NCBI RefSeq assembly: GCF_004364345.1
Contig: NZ_SOCA01000001.1
Span: forward strand, 1,054,001-1,118,000
Direction of reading: 5' to 3'
Length of the DNA: 64,000 nt
DNA from: Prosthecobacter fusiformis
GTDB lineage: Bacteria > Verrucomicrobiota > Verrucomicrobiia > Verrucomicrobiales > Verrucomicrobiaceae
Shown here: piece by piece, positions 18,109 through 26,693 of the stretch
Layout: every line of letters starts with the position of its first letter
Numbering within the stretch: position 1 is the stretch's first letter
Position numbers and translations under genes: made by a program
The notes under the pieces: generated by a model
Told to the model about the DNA's origin: nothing
The model's database searches: none
The model's input: only the letters and a program-made list of their open reading frames with translations

Positions 18109-18831
18109 ATGGCCTGGAAGACCGCAGGGCGACACCAAGTGATTTATGGTCCGCTCATTGGGATGCTGCTCACTGCCTGTGGCAGCAACCCCCTGGAGCA
18201 TTCCCCGCCACGTGAAACCATCCGTCGCAGTGAGGTCATCCAACGAGCTGAAGTGTATGCGCAGCACCGTTGGCGACCGACATCCGCCAATGTCCGCCAC
18301 GGTAGGGATGCCCAGGCCATTCAAGTGGACACGCCGGATGTAGGCTACGCTAAGTGCGGCTGGTGGAGGCCCGGCAGATGGAACCAGGGTATGCCCTACC
18401 AGTGGGGCGGATTTGACACCCCGACAGAATTTGACCAGAAGGTGAGGAGTGGCCTCGCTGCCGGGGACGTCTATACCGCAGCCAAGCGGGCAGGACTGGA
18501 TGCAGCGGTGAGCCGGGAGGCGGCTGGCATTGACTGCTCTGGTTTGATTTCACGCTGCTGGCAGCTTGAACGCTCCTACTCCACGCGGGAACTGCCCAGT
18601 CTATGCGTGCCACTGAGCAGTTATGACGAACTGCGACCCGGTGACATTCTGAATACGCACAATGCCCATGTGCTGCTGTTTGCAGACTGGGGGAATACCG
18701 CTGGCACTCAAATGTGGGTTTATGAGGCTGGCAGCTATCCTACGTGGAAGGTGCTGCGCAGGCAGGTGGACTGTTCTGCTTTGCGGGAAAAGGGCTACCT
18801 GCCTTTCCGTTATCGGCACATACTTGAGTGA
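18109..18831 (+). CDS. NlpC/P60-like peptidase, putative lipoprotein
   Basis: About 240 residues with a lipobox-like LLTAC at the end of a short hydrophobic stretch, so probably attached to a membrane. The catalytic part shows DCSGLISRCW (nucleophilic Cys) and, about 45 residues later, THNAHVLLFADW with the expected His. This pattern fits NlpC/P60 or CHAP-related cell-wall hydrolases that cut peptide bonds in peptidoglycan. A GTG three bases upstream is an alternative start. It ends the exported four-gene run, where it could open the wall for assembly of the other products; that is inference. Confidence 0.75.
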   Translation: MAWKTAGRHQVIYGPLIGMLLTACGSNPLEHSPPRETIRRSEVIQRAEVYAQHRWRPTSANVRHGRDAQAIQVDTPDVGYAKCGWWRPGRWNQGMPYQWGGFDTPTEFDQKVRSGLAAGDVYTAAKRAGLDAAVSREAAGIDCSGLISRCWQLERSYSTRELPSLCVPLSSYDELRPGDILNTHNAHVLLFADWGNTAGTQMWVYEAGSYPTWKVLRRQVDCSALREKGYLPFRYRHILE

Positions 18832-18876
18832 ATTTGAATCCGGCCAGGATTTTAGGACGAATAGATCCACACCCCA

Positions 18877-19401
18877 ATGAAACACACCATGCGCCTGCTT
18901 ACCGCCATTTTCACCGGTCTTTTCGGCAGTTCATGCGATGCCAAAGACACCCGCGTGGGCCAACCAGCGCCCCAAGTATCCGGTATCAACCAAGAAGGAA
19001 AGACGGTGGATTTTAACGATCTTTACCAAAAGGGGCCGACTGTGGTTTTCTTTTATCCCAAAGCCAGCACACCCGGCTGCACCGCCCAGGCCTGCTCGCT
19101 GAGGGATGCCTTTGCCGACCTAACCAAAGAAGGAGTGCAGGTCATCGGTGTTTCCCTGGACACCGTGGAAGCACAGAAAAAATTCAAGACTGATCGCAAG
19201 CTGCCCTATGACCTCATCGCCGATACGGAGGGCAAAGTTTTGGAGGCATTCAAAGTGGGCAAAGTCATGGGTGGACTTCTCTCCATGGCCCAACGCCAGT
19301 GCTTTCTGATCAAAGACAGCAAGATCGTCTGGCACGATGAAAGCGCCTCCACCAGCAGTCAGGCAAATGACATCAAGAAGGCGCTGGCGAGTTTGGAGTA
19401 A
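18877..19401 (+). CDS. bcp: Peroxiredoxin of the Bcp/PrxQ type, probably exported
   Basis: A thiol peroxidase of 174 residues. Peroxidatic Cys lies in the motif STPGCTAQAC, with the second Cys five residues later as in E. coli Bcp. VVFFYPKASTPG, GVSLDTVEAQKKF and the terminal thioredoxin-fold strands are typical. The N-terminus (MRLLTAIFTGLFGSSC) looks like a signal peptide, possibly a weak lipoprotein signal, whereas most Bcp proteins are cytoplasmic. It follows the NlpC/P60 gene by 45 bp and may be cotranscribed. Confidence 0.88.
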   Translation: MKHTMRLLTAIFTGLFGSSCDAKDTRVGQPAPQVSGINQEGKTVDFNDLYQKGPTVVFFYPKASTPGCTAQACSLRDAFADLTKEGVQVIGVSLDTVEAQKKFKTDRKLPYDLIADTEGKVLEAFKVGKVMGGLLSMAQRQCFLIKDSKIVWHDESASTSSQANDIKKALASLE

Positions 19402-19466
19402 AACGCACCAGAATTCTTTGTCTGGCAATAACATCAAAGTTGATGCTGGCAGCGCAGGAGTTAGCC

Positions 19467-19507
19467 AAAAAAGAATCCCCAGGCCCGCCGGAGCGGACCT
19501 GGGGATT
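19467..19507 (-). terminator. Rho-independent terminator for the Gfo/Idh/MocA gene
   Basis: Read on the minus strand, AATCCCCAGG pairs with CCTGGGGATT through a GC-rich inner stem (CCGC/GCGG), followed by CTTTTTT. The arms lie at 19498-19507 and 19474-19483 and the T-tract at 19467-19473. It sits 29 bp after the stop of the oxidoreductase gene. On the plus strand the hairpin could also limit read-through from the peroxiredoxin gene. Confidence 0.85.
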
Positions 19508-19535
19508 TGGGTATTTAACGGATCAACGAGTGTGA

Positions 19536-20987
19536 TCAGGCTTTCCAGCCGTCACGGTAGGCAGGGCGGGAGACGAACTTGTTCGGAGCTTCCACATTGC
19601 TGACTTTCATGCCTTGCTTGTCCCACTGGACGCTCTGCTGAGCACGCACGGCCAGGTTGCCCAGAAGCACGAACTCCGTCAGCGGGCAGCTGTAGTCGAA
19701 GTTGGAGCTTGGCAGACCGCCGTTGACGATGTGGTGAGCCCACTCGCCCTGCGGGTTGTTCGGCATCACGCTGCGGGTTTCGGTCTTCTTGATTTTGCCG
19801 GCCTTCATGTCGAGGCGCACCTGGGTGTAGCGCTCCTCGTTGTAGATGACGGGGCTGCCGCAATAGGCTTCACCTTCAAAGATGGTTCCTTCAGTGCCGA
19901 TGAACATCATGCCGCTGCTGGCTTTATCGAAAGCTTTTTTGGCCAGCTCACTGGTCATGTGCGGGGAGATTTCAGGCTTGTTAGGCTTGCCGTCCTTGGA
20001 GCCATCCTGCCAGGAGACTTTCATGGCAGCGTGTTTGCCAGCAGGCATGTGATAAACAAGGTCCGACCACACAGGGGCGCAGGTATCGGAAATAGGGCTG
20101 CTGGTAGCATCGATCTTCTCAGGGATGAGCTGACCGAGGATGCTGAAGGTAGCGTCCATGATGTGGCAACCCATGTCACCCAGGGCACCGGAGCCGAACT
20201 GCCACCAGCCACGCCAGTTGAAGGGGTGGATGCTGTTGCCGCGCTTGGCGCTCATGCCTTCAGGGATTTCAAATTCGAAATAAGGCTCGGTGGCTTCGCT
20301 GGAAAGCCAGAGGTCCCAATCGAGGCCAGCTGGCACTTCGGCAGCTTTTTTCACCAGCGGACCCTGAGGCCAGATGGGGCGGTTGGTCCACAGGCGGATT
20401 TCCTTGAGAGTACCGATGGCACCCTGCTCGACCCATTCTTTGGCCATGCGCTGGCCTTCCATGGTGCGGCCCTGGTTGCCCATCTGGGTAGTGATTTTTG
20501 CATCTGCGGCAGCTTTGTGCAGCTCGCGCACTTCACCGATGTAGTTGCACAAAGGCTTCTGAACGCAAACGTGCTTGTTATGCTTGATGGCATGCATGGC
20601 AGCCACGTAGTGCGTGTGGTCAGGAGTGGAGACGATGACGCCATCGATCTCGTTGGCCATTTCATCGAACATCTTGCGGAAGTCCTGATACAGCTTTGGC
20701 GCGGCAGGAGCCTGCTGGCCGGACTTCAAGTGGTGGTCTTCGCGCTTTTTGGCCGCTTCGTTGAGGCGGTTCATGTCCACGTCCACGAGGGCGACGATGT
20801 TGTGGTCCAGGGTCACGCCCTGGGTGTCGGACTGGCCTTTGCCGTTGGCACCGATGATGGCGAGGTTCAGCTTCTTACCAGCCGTATTCTGGCCACGGAG
20901 GAGAAGGTTAGGGCCTGCGAAGGCTCCTGCTGCGAGGCCGGCCGTGCGGCCGAGGAAATGACGGCGTGAGATGATGTTAAGACCCAT
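19536..20987 (-). CDS. Tat-exported Gfo/Idh/MocA-family oxidoreductase
   Basis: A 483-residue NAD(P)-dependent oxidoreductase of the type very abundant in Verrucomicrobia and Planctomycetes. The N-terminus carries a twin-arginine signal (SRRHFLGRTAGLAAGAF), so the folded protein would be exported. The Rossmann segment is LNLAIIGANGKGQ, followed by ALVDVD and STPDHTHYVAA. The usual EKP motif reads QKP (CVQKPLCNY), keeping the catalytic lysine. The C-terminal part (GDMGCHIMDATFSILG) matches sugar-dehydrogenase relatives. Substrate is probably a sugar or derivative but is not identifiable. It is monocistronic with a strong terminator. Confidence 0.92.
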   Translation of the reverse strand: MGLNIISRRHFLGRTAGLAAGAFAGPNLLLRGQNTAGKKLNLAIIGANGKGQSDTQGVTLDHNIVALVDVDMNRLNEAAKKREDHHLKSGQQAPAAPKLYQDFRKMFDEMANEIDGVIVSTPDHTHYVAAMHAIKHNKHVCVQKPLCNYIGEVRELHKAAADAKITTQMGNQGRTMEGQRMAKEWVEQGAIGTLKEIRLWTNRPIWPQGPLVKKAAEVPAGLDWDLWLSSEATEPYFEFEIPEGMSAKRGNSIHPFNWRGWWQFGSGALGDMGCHIMDATFSILGQLIPEKIDATSSPISDTCAPVWSDLVYHMPAGKHAAMKVSWQDGSKDGKPNKPEISPHMTSELAKKAFDKASSGMMFIGTEGTIFEGEAYCGSPVIYNEERYTQVRLDMKAGKIKKTETRSVMPNNPQGEWAHHIVNGGLPSSNFDYSCPLTEFVLLGNLAVRAQQSVQWDKQGMKVSNVEAPNKFVSRPAYRDGWKA

Positions 20988-21146
20988 GGGGTTGGTATTT
21001 TTGGTTGAGTTGGGGGAATCGAGATAAACGCGCTGATTTTCCCGAAATTACGCCCAGATGCTAGCAACCATGCGGTTTCCCGTCCAGCGGGCAATGTTGC
21101 ACGGCTATTTACAAAGGAATGTATTTCCGCTAAATTGCCCCTCCCC

Positions 21147-23279
21147 ATGAAGAAAAGCCGCCTTGCCACCCTGGCCTCCCTTGGTCTCGCTCTGATCTTT
21201 TCCCCCTTTGCAACCGCACAGGTGGATGATGCTGCCGAGCAGTTTTTCCGGGGTTACGTCATGAAAAAGGATGCTGAAAAGATGGAGGCTGATGGCAATT
21301 ACGCCGGCGCTTTGCAGGTCTATCAGCAAATGGGGCAGCTTTTTGACACAGTGGCCCAGAGCAATCCCGAGTGGCAGCCCGGCATGCTGGCCAATCGGCG
21401 AGGACTCACTCAGCAGGCCATCACCCGGGTGCAGGCCCGTCTTTCCCAGCCCGCTGCCGCAGCAGCCACGCCTGCACCGGCAGCTCCAGCAGCCGCGCTC
21501 CCCGCCCAGGCCCCGGCTCCCTCCATGCCCGTCTTCAGTGGCAGTACGGAGGCTCCGCCGCCAGGCATCCTGGCGGCTCCGGCAGGCACGATGCCCAGCC
21601 TGAGTGACGTGCTCTCCCAGTGGGAGCAGACTTACAGGCAGCGCATGCTGGCTCTGGAAACGCAGAATAACCAGATGCAGATGGATCTGACCAAGTGGCA
21701 GCAATGGTACCAGTGGGCCTCTGGTGAAATCAATTCCGCGCGCAGCGAGAAAGACGCGCTGGCCGGAAAAAGCGCCGCCCTGGAGCAGGCGATCGAAACC
21801 ATGAAGCAGGAAGTGGCTGCTGGCCGTGCGAACAGTGGCCAAATGGATGCCCTGCTAAAGGAAAAACTAAATCTCGAAGTGGAATATCGCAAGGTCTCCC
21901 AACGCCTGAAGGCAGCAGACGTCGCGGCCAAAGATGCTTCTCAAAAACTGGCAGATTCTTCCCTGCGTATCACCTCGTTAGAAAAAGAGCGCAATGAACT
22001 GCTGGCTGAGCGTGATGCCACCATCAAACAACGGGATGAAGCCATCGCCTCCCGCGATACGGCCATGCAGGAGCGTGACAAGCTGAGTGCCCAAAACCTG
22101 GGCATGCAGACAGAAATCGAGGCCATGAAAAAACGCGCACCGGCCAGTGATGAGGTCAAGACCATCATGGCTGAAAACGAGCGGCTGAAAACAGAACTGG
22201 CTACTGCGCAAAAACAGGTGGCCACCCTCCAGGCGGATGCCACCCGGAAGGACCAGGAGATCGCCCAGCTACGTGGTCAGCTCACAACTTTGCAGACTGA
22301 GATGACAGCTCTGCGCCAGCAGAGCGCCAGCTATCAGACCCAGGTCGCGGAGCTGACACTGCAAATGAAGAACCTCCAGGAGGGCAAGCCGGATGCCATG
22401 ACGCCGGAACTGGCCAAAGAAAATGAACTGCTACGGGAAATCGTGATGCGTCAACTCCGCAGCCAGTATCGCCAGCAGCAGGCTAAAGACCTGGTCCTGG
22501 CGGAATTGCAGAAAATGGAAGGTGTTTCCTCCCGGTTAATCGAGCAGGTGGAGGAGCTGCGTGGCAGCCGAATGACCCTTTCCCCAGAGGAAGAAAAACT
22601 GTTCTCCGATCCCTCCGTGCGTGAAATGCTGGGCGGTGACAGCATCCAGGGCACGCTCATCGCCAAAGTCTCTAAATCTGATGAGCCAGCTCCTGCTGAA
22701 AAGCCGGTAAACACCCTGCTGGACAAAGCCAACACGGCCTTCAGTGCGCAAAAATTTGCCGAAGCAGCCGCACTCTATGAAGATGCCCTCCGCACCGATC
22801 CAAAAAACACCACTGCCTTGGTCGGCCTGGGTTATTCACGCCAGCGCGAAAACAAACTCGGAGAAGCCGAGGCCGCTCTGAAGAAATGCCTGACCTATGA
22901 CCCAGGCAATGAACTGGCCGCATTCCACCTCGGGGTCACCCACTTCAAACAACAGCGCTGGAATGACGCCACAGGTGCCTTTGAAAAGGGGCTCGCCAAG
23001 AACCCGAAAAATGCCCGCGCTCGCCACTACCTGGGCATCATCTCGACCAAGCTGAATCTCCTGGACCGCGCCGAACGCGAATTCAAAACTGCTCTCGCCA
23101 TTGACCCGGCTTACGGCGAAGCCCATTTCAATCTGGCCGTCCTGTATGCCACCTGGAATCCTCCCCAGTGGGACAAAGCCAAGAGCGAGTATGATCTTGC
23201 GTTGAAAAAAGGCGTCAATCCGGACGAAGCCCTGGAAAAACTGCTCAAAGGCAACGGCAAATCGGTTTCCGCCCGGTGA
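21147..23279 (+). CDS. Exported coiled-coil and TPR protein (710 aa)
   Basis: A signal peptide (MKKSRLATLASLGLALIF, cut near FATAQ) supports the ATG at 21147; a TTG four codons upstream is less likely. Residues about 25-100 are helical, about 100-150 are Ala/Pro-rich, and about 160-440 form a long Glu/Lys/Gln-rich coiled coil (e.g. ITSLEKERNELLAERDATI). After that come about four TPR repeats (about 520-690: ALVGLGYSRQRENKLGEAEA, ARHYLGIISTKLNLLDRAER). It is likely a periplasmic scaffold. No enzymatic motif is seen. A short hairpin follows the stop. Confidence 0.85.
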   Translation: MKKSRLATLASLGLALIFSPFATAQVDDAAEQFFRGYVMKKDAEKMEADGNYAGALQVYQQMGQLFDTVAQSNPEWQPGMLANRRGLTQQAITRVQARLSQPAAAAATPAPAAPAAALPAQAPAPSMPVFSGSTEAPPPGILAAPAGTMPSLSDVLSQWEQTYRQRMLALETQNNQMQMDLTKWQQWYQWASGEINSARSEKDALAGKSAALEQAIETMKQEVAAGRANSGQMDALLKEKLNLEVEYRKVSQRLKAADVAAKDASQKLADSSLRITSLEKERNELLAERDATIKQRDEAIASRDTAMQERDKLSAQNLGMQTEIEAMKKRAPASDEVKTIMAENERLKTELATAQKQVATLQADATRKDQEIAQLRGQLTTLQTEMTALRQQSASYQTQVAELTLQMKNLQEGKPDAMTPELAKENELLREIVMRQLRSQYRQQQAKDLVLAELQKMEGVSSRLIEQVEELRGSRMTLSPEEEKLFSDPSVREMLGGDSIQGTLIAKVSKSDEPAPAEKPVNTLLDKANTAFSAQKFAEAAALYEDALRTDPKNTTALVGLGYSRQRENKLGEAEAALKKCLTYDPGNELAAFHLGVTHFKQQRWNDATGAFEKGLAKNPKNARARHYLGIISTKLNLLDRAEREFKTALAIDPAYGEAHFNLAVLYATWNPPQWDKAKSEYDLALKKGVNPDEALEKLLKGNGKSVSAR

Positions 23280-23286
23280 GGCAGGC

Positions 23287-23303
23287 GGGTGCAGAAGGCA
23301 CCC
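23287..23303 (+). terminator. Weak terminator-like hairpin
   Basis: GGGTGC and GCACCC form a 6-bp stem with a 5-base loop, 8 bp after the stop of the coiled-coil/TPR gene, followed by TTGTGATT rather than a strong T-tract. Confidence 0.35.
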
Positions 23304-23337
23304 TTGTGATTCCCCGTATCCGCATCATGCTGTGCGC

Positions 23338-24045
23338 ATGACTCATACTTGCGCGGTGACCGGCAGGCAGCATGGCAGCGGAAAATTGTGCCCCTTGGCG
23401 GCGCTGCCTCCTCAAATAGCCGATCTCATCCGGGCCCGGTCACCCCACCTGGATGACAGTTCCTTGATTGGCCCTGATGTGCTAAACGAGGCACGGCTGG
23501 ACTACGTGCGCCAGTTACTGCAAAACCAGTTAGGTGAGCTTTCTCATCTGGATGAAGAAGTGCTGCAAAGCCTGCACCGGCATGAAGTGCTCAGCGAGCA
23601 TCCGGAGAAAGAGGAGGACATTGAAAACTCTACACTGACCGTGGGCCAGAAGCTGTCTGACAAGCTCGCTGAATTTGGCGGCAGTTGGACTTTCATCATG
23701 TCCTTCGGCGGCTTTATGGCCGTCTGGATCTTGCTCAATGTCATCTTCCTGGCCAATCGTGGCTACGATCCTTATCCGTTCATTCTGCTGAACCTCATCC
23801 TTTCCTGTCTGGCATCCCTGCAGGCTCCCGTGATCATGATGAGCCAGAACCGCCAGGAAGCCCGTGACCGCAAGCGTGCCGAAGGAGACTACAAGATCAA
23901 TCTCAAGGCGGAACTCGAGATCCGCCATTTGCATGATAAGATGGACTACATGCTCCACCATCACGCCACGCGCCTGATGGAAGTGCAGCAAATCCAGTTA
24001 GAACTTTTGAGGGAGATGGCCAAAACAAGGACGCAGGGTGAATGA
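23338..24045 (+). CDS. DUF1003 membrane protein
   Basis: About 235 residues with the DUF1003 core: GQKLSDKLAEFGGSWTFIM leading into two transmembrane helices (GGFMAVWILLNVIFLA and ILLNLILSCLASLQAPVIMM) and the following MSQNRQEARDRKRAEGDYKI with HLHDKMDYMLHHH. The family has no established function. I start at ATG 23338; a GTG lies two codons upstream. Its stop overlaps the next gene's ATG by 4 bp, so it is translationally coupled to the AcvB-MprF fusion and may assist it in the membrane. Confidence 0.88.
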   Translation: MTHTCAVTGRQHGSGKLCPLAALPPQIADLIRARSPHLDDSSLIGPDVLNEARLDYVRQLLQNQLGELSHLDEEVLQSLHRHEVLSEHPEKEEDIENSTLTVGQKLSDKLAEFGGSWTFIMSFGGFMAVWILLNVIFLANRGYDPYPFILLNLILSCLASLQAPVIMMSQNRQEARDRKRAEGDYKINLKAELEIRHLHDKMDYMLHHHATRLMEVQQIQLELLREMAKTRTQGE

Positions 24046-26636
24046 TCGTGAAAAATGACAGCTGGCAGATGACGTTTCTTCCCTTACCTCCCATGCCTCC
24101 CCAGGTCCTCCGGCTGATTTTCCTCCTGTCTTTTTCGCTGATCATCTCTGCGCACGCACAAGACGCCGATGATGATGGCCCCACACCCAAGGCGAGCGTA
24201 CAGCTCACTCATGGAATGGCCAAAATCCGCCTCTATGAGCCGGATGAAATCCCGCCGCGCGCCATTGTCATTTTTGGTTCCGGTGATGGTGGCTGGTCAC
24301 CTTGGGAAGATTCCGTGGCCCATTGGCTACGCGGTCATGGTGCCTATGTAGTTGGATTTGACCTGCGGGCTTATGCCACCAAGGATTATGATCAAAGAAC
24401 GTTAGGCCTAGACATGGCCGCCCTGGCGGCTGAAGCAACCCGGCGCTGCGAGGGGGCGGAGGTGCCGATCATTTACAGCGGCTGGAGCATGGGAGCCGTC
24501 CAGGCTGTGGCTGCTGCCGGTGGCAAAGAACGGCCCGCCAGTCTGGCCGGGCTGCTGCTCTTCAGCGCAGACAGCCGTGGGCGCTATGGATTGCGGGAAA
24601 AAGATGAACTGGGCATCACCCCCCAGGGGCCGGGGACGTTCGGCCTGTCAGAGTTCAATGCGGCCATGAAAAATCTGCGCGTGGCCCAGTTCCATGGCGG
24701 TGCGGATTTCATGGCTTCTACCGCCTGGGTGCAGAGCCTCAAATCCCCCAAAGCCCTGTATCTGGTGCCTGGGGCCAATCATGGTTTTGATGGTCCGGAC
24801 GATTCCTTTGAAGAATGGGTGGCCAGGGGATTTAACTGGGTGCTGGGGGACAATGGAGCTTCATCCGCACCACCGGTGCATGACAGCAGCCTGCCGTGGG
24901 GACTTTCCCCTCTCTGGCCGGCAGCGGCCCTGGCCATAGTGCTGTCGCTCATTTTCATTTTCTCGCGCAAGCATTCTCTGCGGATTTTAGTCTGGGCCGT
25001 CACCATCATGGCCTGGCTGAATTTGCTGGAGGCCATGACGGTCAAGCCTCCCGAAGCCCTGGACTGGATGGACAACTGGCTGCCGCTGGGCATCAGCGAC
25101 AATAGCCGCATTCTCCTGCTTTTTTCCGGTATCGGTCTTCTAGCCCTGGCCCGTGGCTTGCGAAGGCACAAGCACATGGCCTGGCTGCTGGCGGTGATCA
25201 TGCTTTGTGTCTCGGTGATCGTCCATTTGACACGCGCTTTCCAATGGCACCACGCGCTGGCTGCGATGGTCCTGCTGGCCCCACTCATCCGCTGGCGCTC
25301 AACCTTCCTTGCACGGTCTGATGCACCATCTCTTCGTTTTGCCTTCATTAGCGTGCCTGTGCTTGCCCTGAGCCTGCTGATTTATGGAGTGACCGGCCTG
25401 CGCCAATTCAGTGAACGGGGGGAATTCGGCGAGGCTCTGAGCTGGACAGACTGCGTGAACGGCACCGCCTCCGCCATCATCCTGCAAAAGAGCAATCTGG
25501 ACACGGATGGCAGCCGCAATGTGCGGATCTTTCTCTCCAACGTCCGTGGTGGCAGTCTGCTCAGCGCCCTGGCGGTGGTGATTCTCATGCTCAGGCCAGT
25601 CTTGAAAAAACGCATGCCCGAGGCCACCGCTGAGGAAAGGGACCGCGTCGCCCGTCTCATTGACCAGCATGGGAAGGATCCCATGGACAGCTTTGCCCTG
25701 CTGGAGGACAAGCGGTATTTTTTCAGCCAGGATTCTTCAGGCTTCATCGCCTATGCCCTTTGGCGAAAATATGCCGTCGCCCTGGCAGACCCTGTTTGTG
25801 CCCAAGACATGCGGCCCGCGCTCATCATCGAATTTACCACCTACTGCGCCCGCCAGGATTGGGAACCCTTGTTTTACTGCGCCCATGTCAGCAACCGCCA
25901 GCTGTATGAAGAGGCTGGATTTGTCACCGTCAAAGTGGGTGAAGACGCCCGGCTGGAGACCGCTGATTTCAAGCTGGAGGGCGGCAAATTTCAGAACCTG
26001 CGCACGGCCCGCAACAAGGCTCGTAAAAACGGCCTGACCTACCAGTGGTATGATGCACGACCGGCACCGGATCACGGCCTGGAGGCTCAGTTGCAACTGC
26101 TCTCCCAAGACTGGCTGGAAAACAAACATGGCGGAGAAATGACCTTCGACCTGGGCAGCTTTGACATCCCGACCCTGCGCACCCATGGAGTCTCAATCGT
26201 GCGCAACCCGGAGGGCCGCATTGAGGCCTTCGCCACGTGGTGGCCTTACGCCCAGGGTAAAGGTCGCTGTCTGGATCTGATGCGCGGACGTGACGAGGTG
26301 CGGGATGTGATGGACTTCCTCATTGTGGAGGCCATTGATCATTTTAAAACCCTCGGCGTAGAACAGGTCAGCCTGGGGAATGCTCCCCTCGCCAACATTG
26401 ATGCCACCCAGGAAGATGCGAGCCTGAGCCGGGAGGAGAGGGCCGTAAAATTTCTTTTCGACAACTTTGACCGCTTCTATGGCTATAAGAGCCTGTTCAA
26501 TTTCAAAAAGAAGTACCAGCCAGAATGGCAAGGCCGCTATCTGGCCTATCAACCCCGCACCCGCCTGGCCATGGTGGCTCTGGCAGTCGCAGGTGTCCAC
26601 CTGCCCCGGGGTTTCAAAGGACTCATCGGATCGTGA
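24042..26636 (+). CDS. AcvB/VirJ-like hydrolase fused to MprF-type lysyl/aminoacyl-phosphatidylglycerol synthase
   Basis: An 864-residue fusion. After a signal peptide ending ISAHAQ, residues about 45-270 are an alpha/beta hydrolase of the VirJ/AcvB kind (FGSGDGGWSPWED; nucleophile in GWSMGAV near 148; His in GANHGFDG near 245). Residues about 285-530 contain roughly seven membrane helices. Residues about 530-850 are the DUF2156 aminoacyl-transferase domain (AYALWRKYAVALADPVC, NLRTARNKARKNGL, FNFKKKYQPEWQGRYLAY). AcvB of Agrobacterium hydrolyses lysyl-phosphatidylglycerol and is encoded near the synthase LpiA. Here both are in one chain, with the hydrolase predicted periplasmic and the synthase cytoplasmic. 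The amino acid used is not predictable. Confidence 0.88.
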   Translation: MIVKNDSWQMTFLPLPPMPPQVLRLIFLLSFSLIISAHAQDADDDGPTPKASVQLTHGMAKIRLYEPDEIPPRAIVIFGSGDGGWSPWEDSVAHWLRGHGAYVVGFDLRAYATKDYDQRTLGLDMAALAAEATRRCEGAEVPIIYSGWSMGAVQAVAAAGGKERPASLAGLLLFSADSRGRYGLREKDELGITPQGPGTFGLSEFNAAMKNLRVAQFHGGADFMASTAWVQSLKSPKALYLVPGANHGFDGPDDSFEEWVARGFNWVLGDNGASSAPPVHDSSLPWGLSPLWPAAALAIVLSLIFIFSRKHSLRILVWAVTIMAWLNLLEAMTVKPPEALDWMDNWLPLGISDNSRILLLFSGIGLLALARGLRRHKHMAWLLAVIMLCVSVIVHLTRAFQWHHALAAMVLLAPLIRWRSTFLARSDAPSLRFAFISVPVLALSLLIYGVTGLRQFSERGEFGEALSWTDCVNGTASAIILQKSNLDTDGSRNVRIFLSNVRGGSLLSALAVVILMLRPVLKKRMPEATAEERDRVARLIDQHGKDPMDSFALLEDKRYFFSQDSSGFIAYALWRKYAVALADPVCAQDMRPALIIEFTTYCARQDWEPLFYCAHVSNRQLYEEAGFVTVKVGEDARLETADFKLEGGKFQNLRTARNKARKNGLTYQWYDARPAPDHGLEAQLQLLSQDWLENKHGGEMTFDLGSFDIPTLRTHGVSIVRNPEGRIEAFATWWPYAQGKGRCLDLMRGRDEVRDVMDFLIVEAIDHFKTLGVEQVSLGNAPLANIDATQEDASLSREERAVKFLFDNFDRFYGYKSLFNFKKKYQPEWQGRYLAYQPRTRLAMVALAVAGVHLPRGFKGLIGS

Positions 26637-26693
26637 GATCAAATCCACAAAAAGGCGCCTTGTCAGGGGCGGGTTCGTAAGCTCAGGATTCAC

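Noticed and set aside
19614-20969. Long open frame (451 codons) on the plus strand
   Set aside because: It mirrors the Gfo/Idh/MocA gene on the minus strand, which has a Tat signal, motifs and terminator; the plus frame is a G+C-driven shadow.
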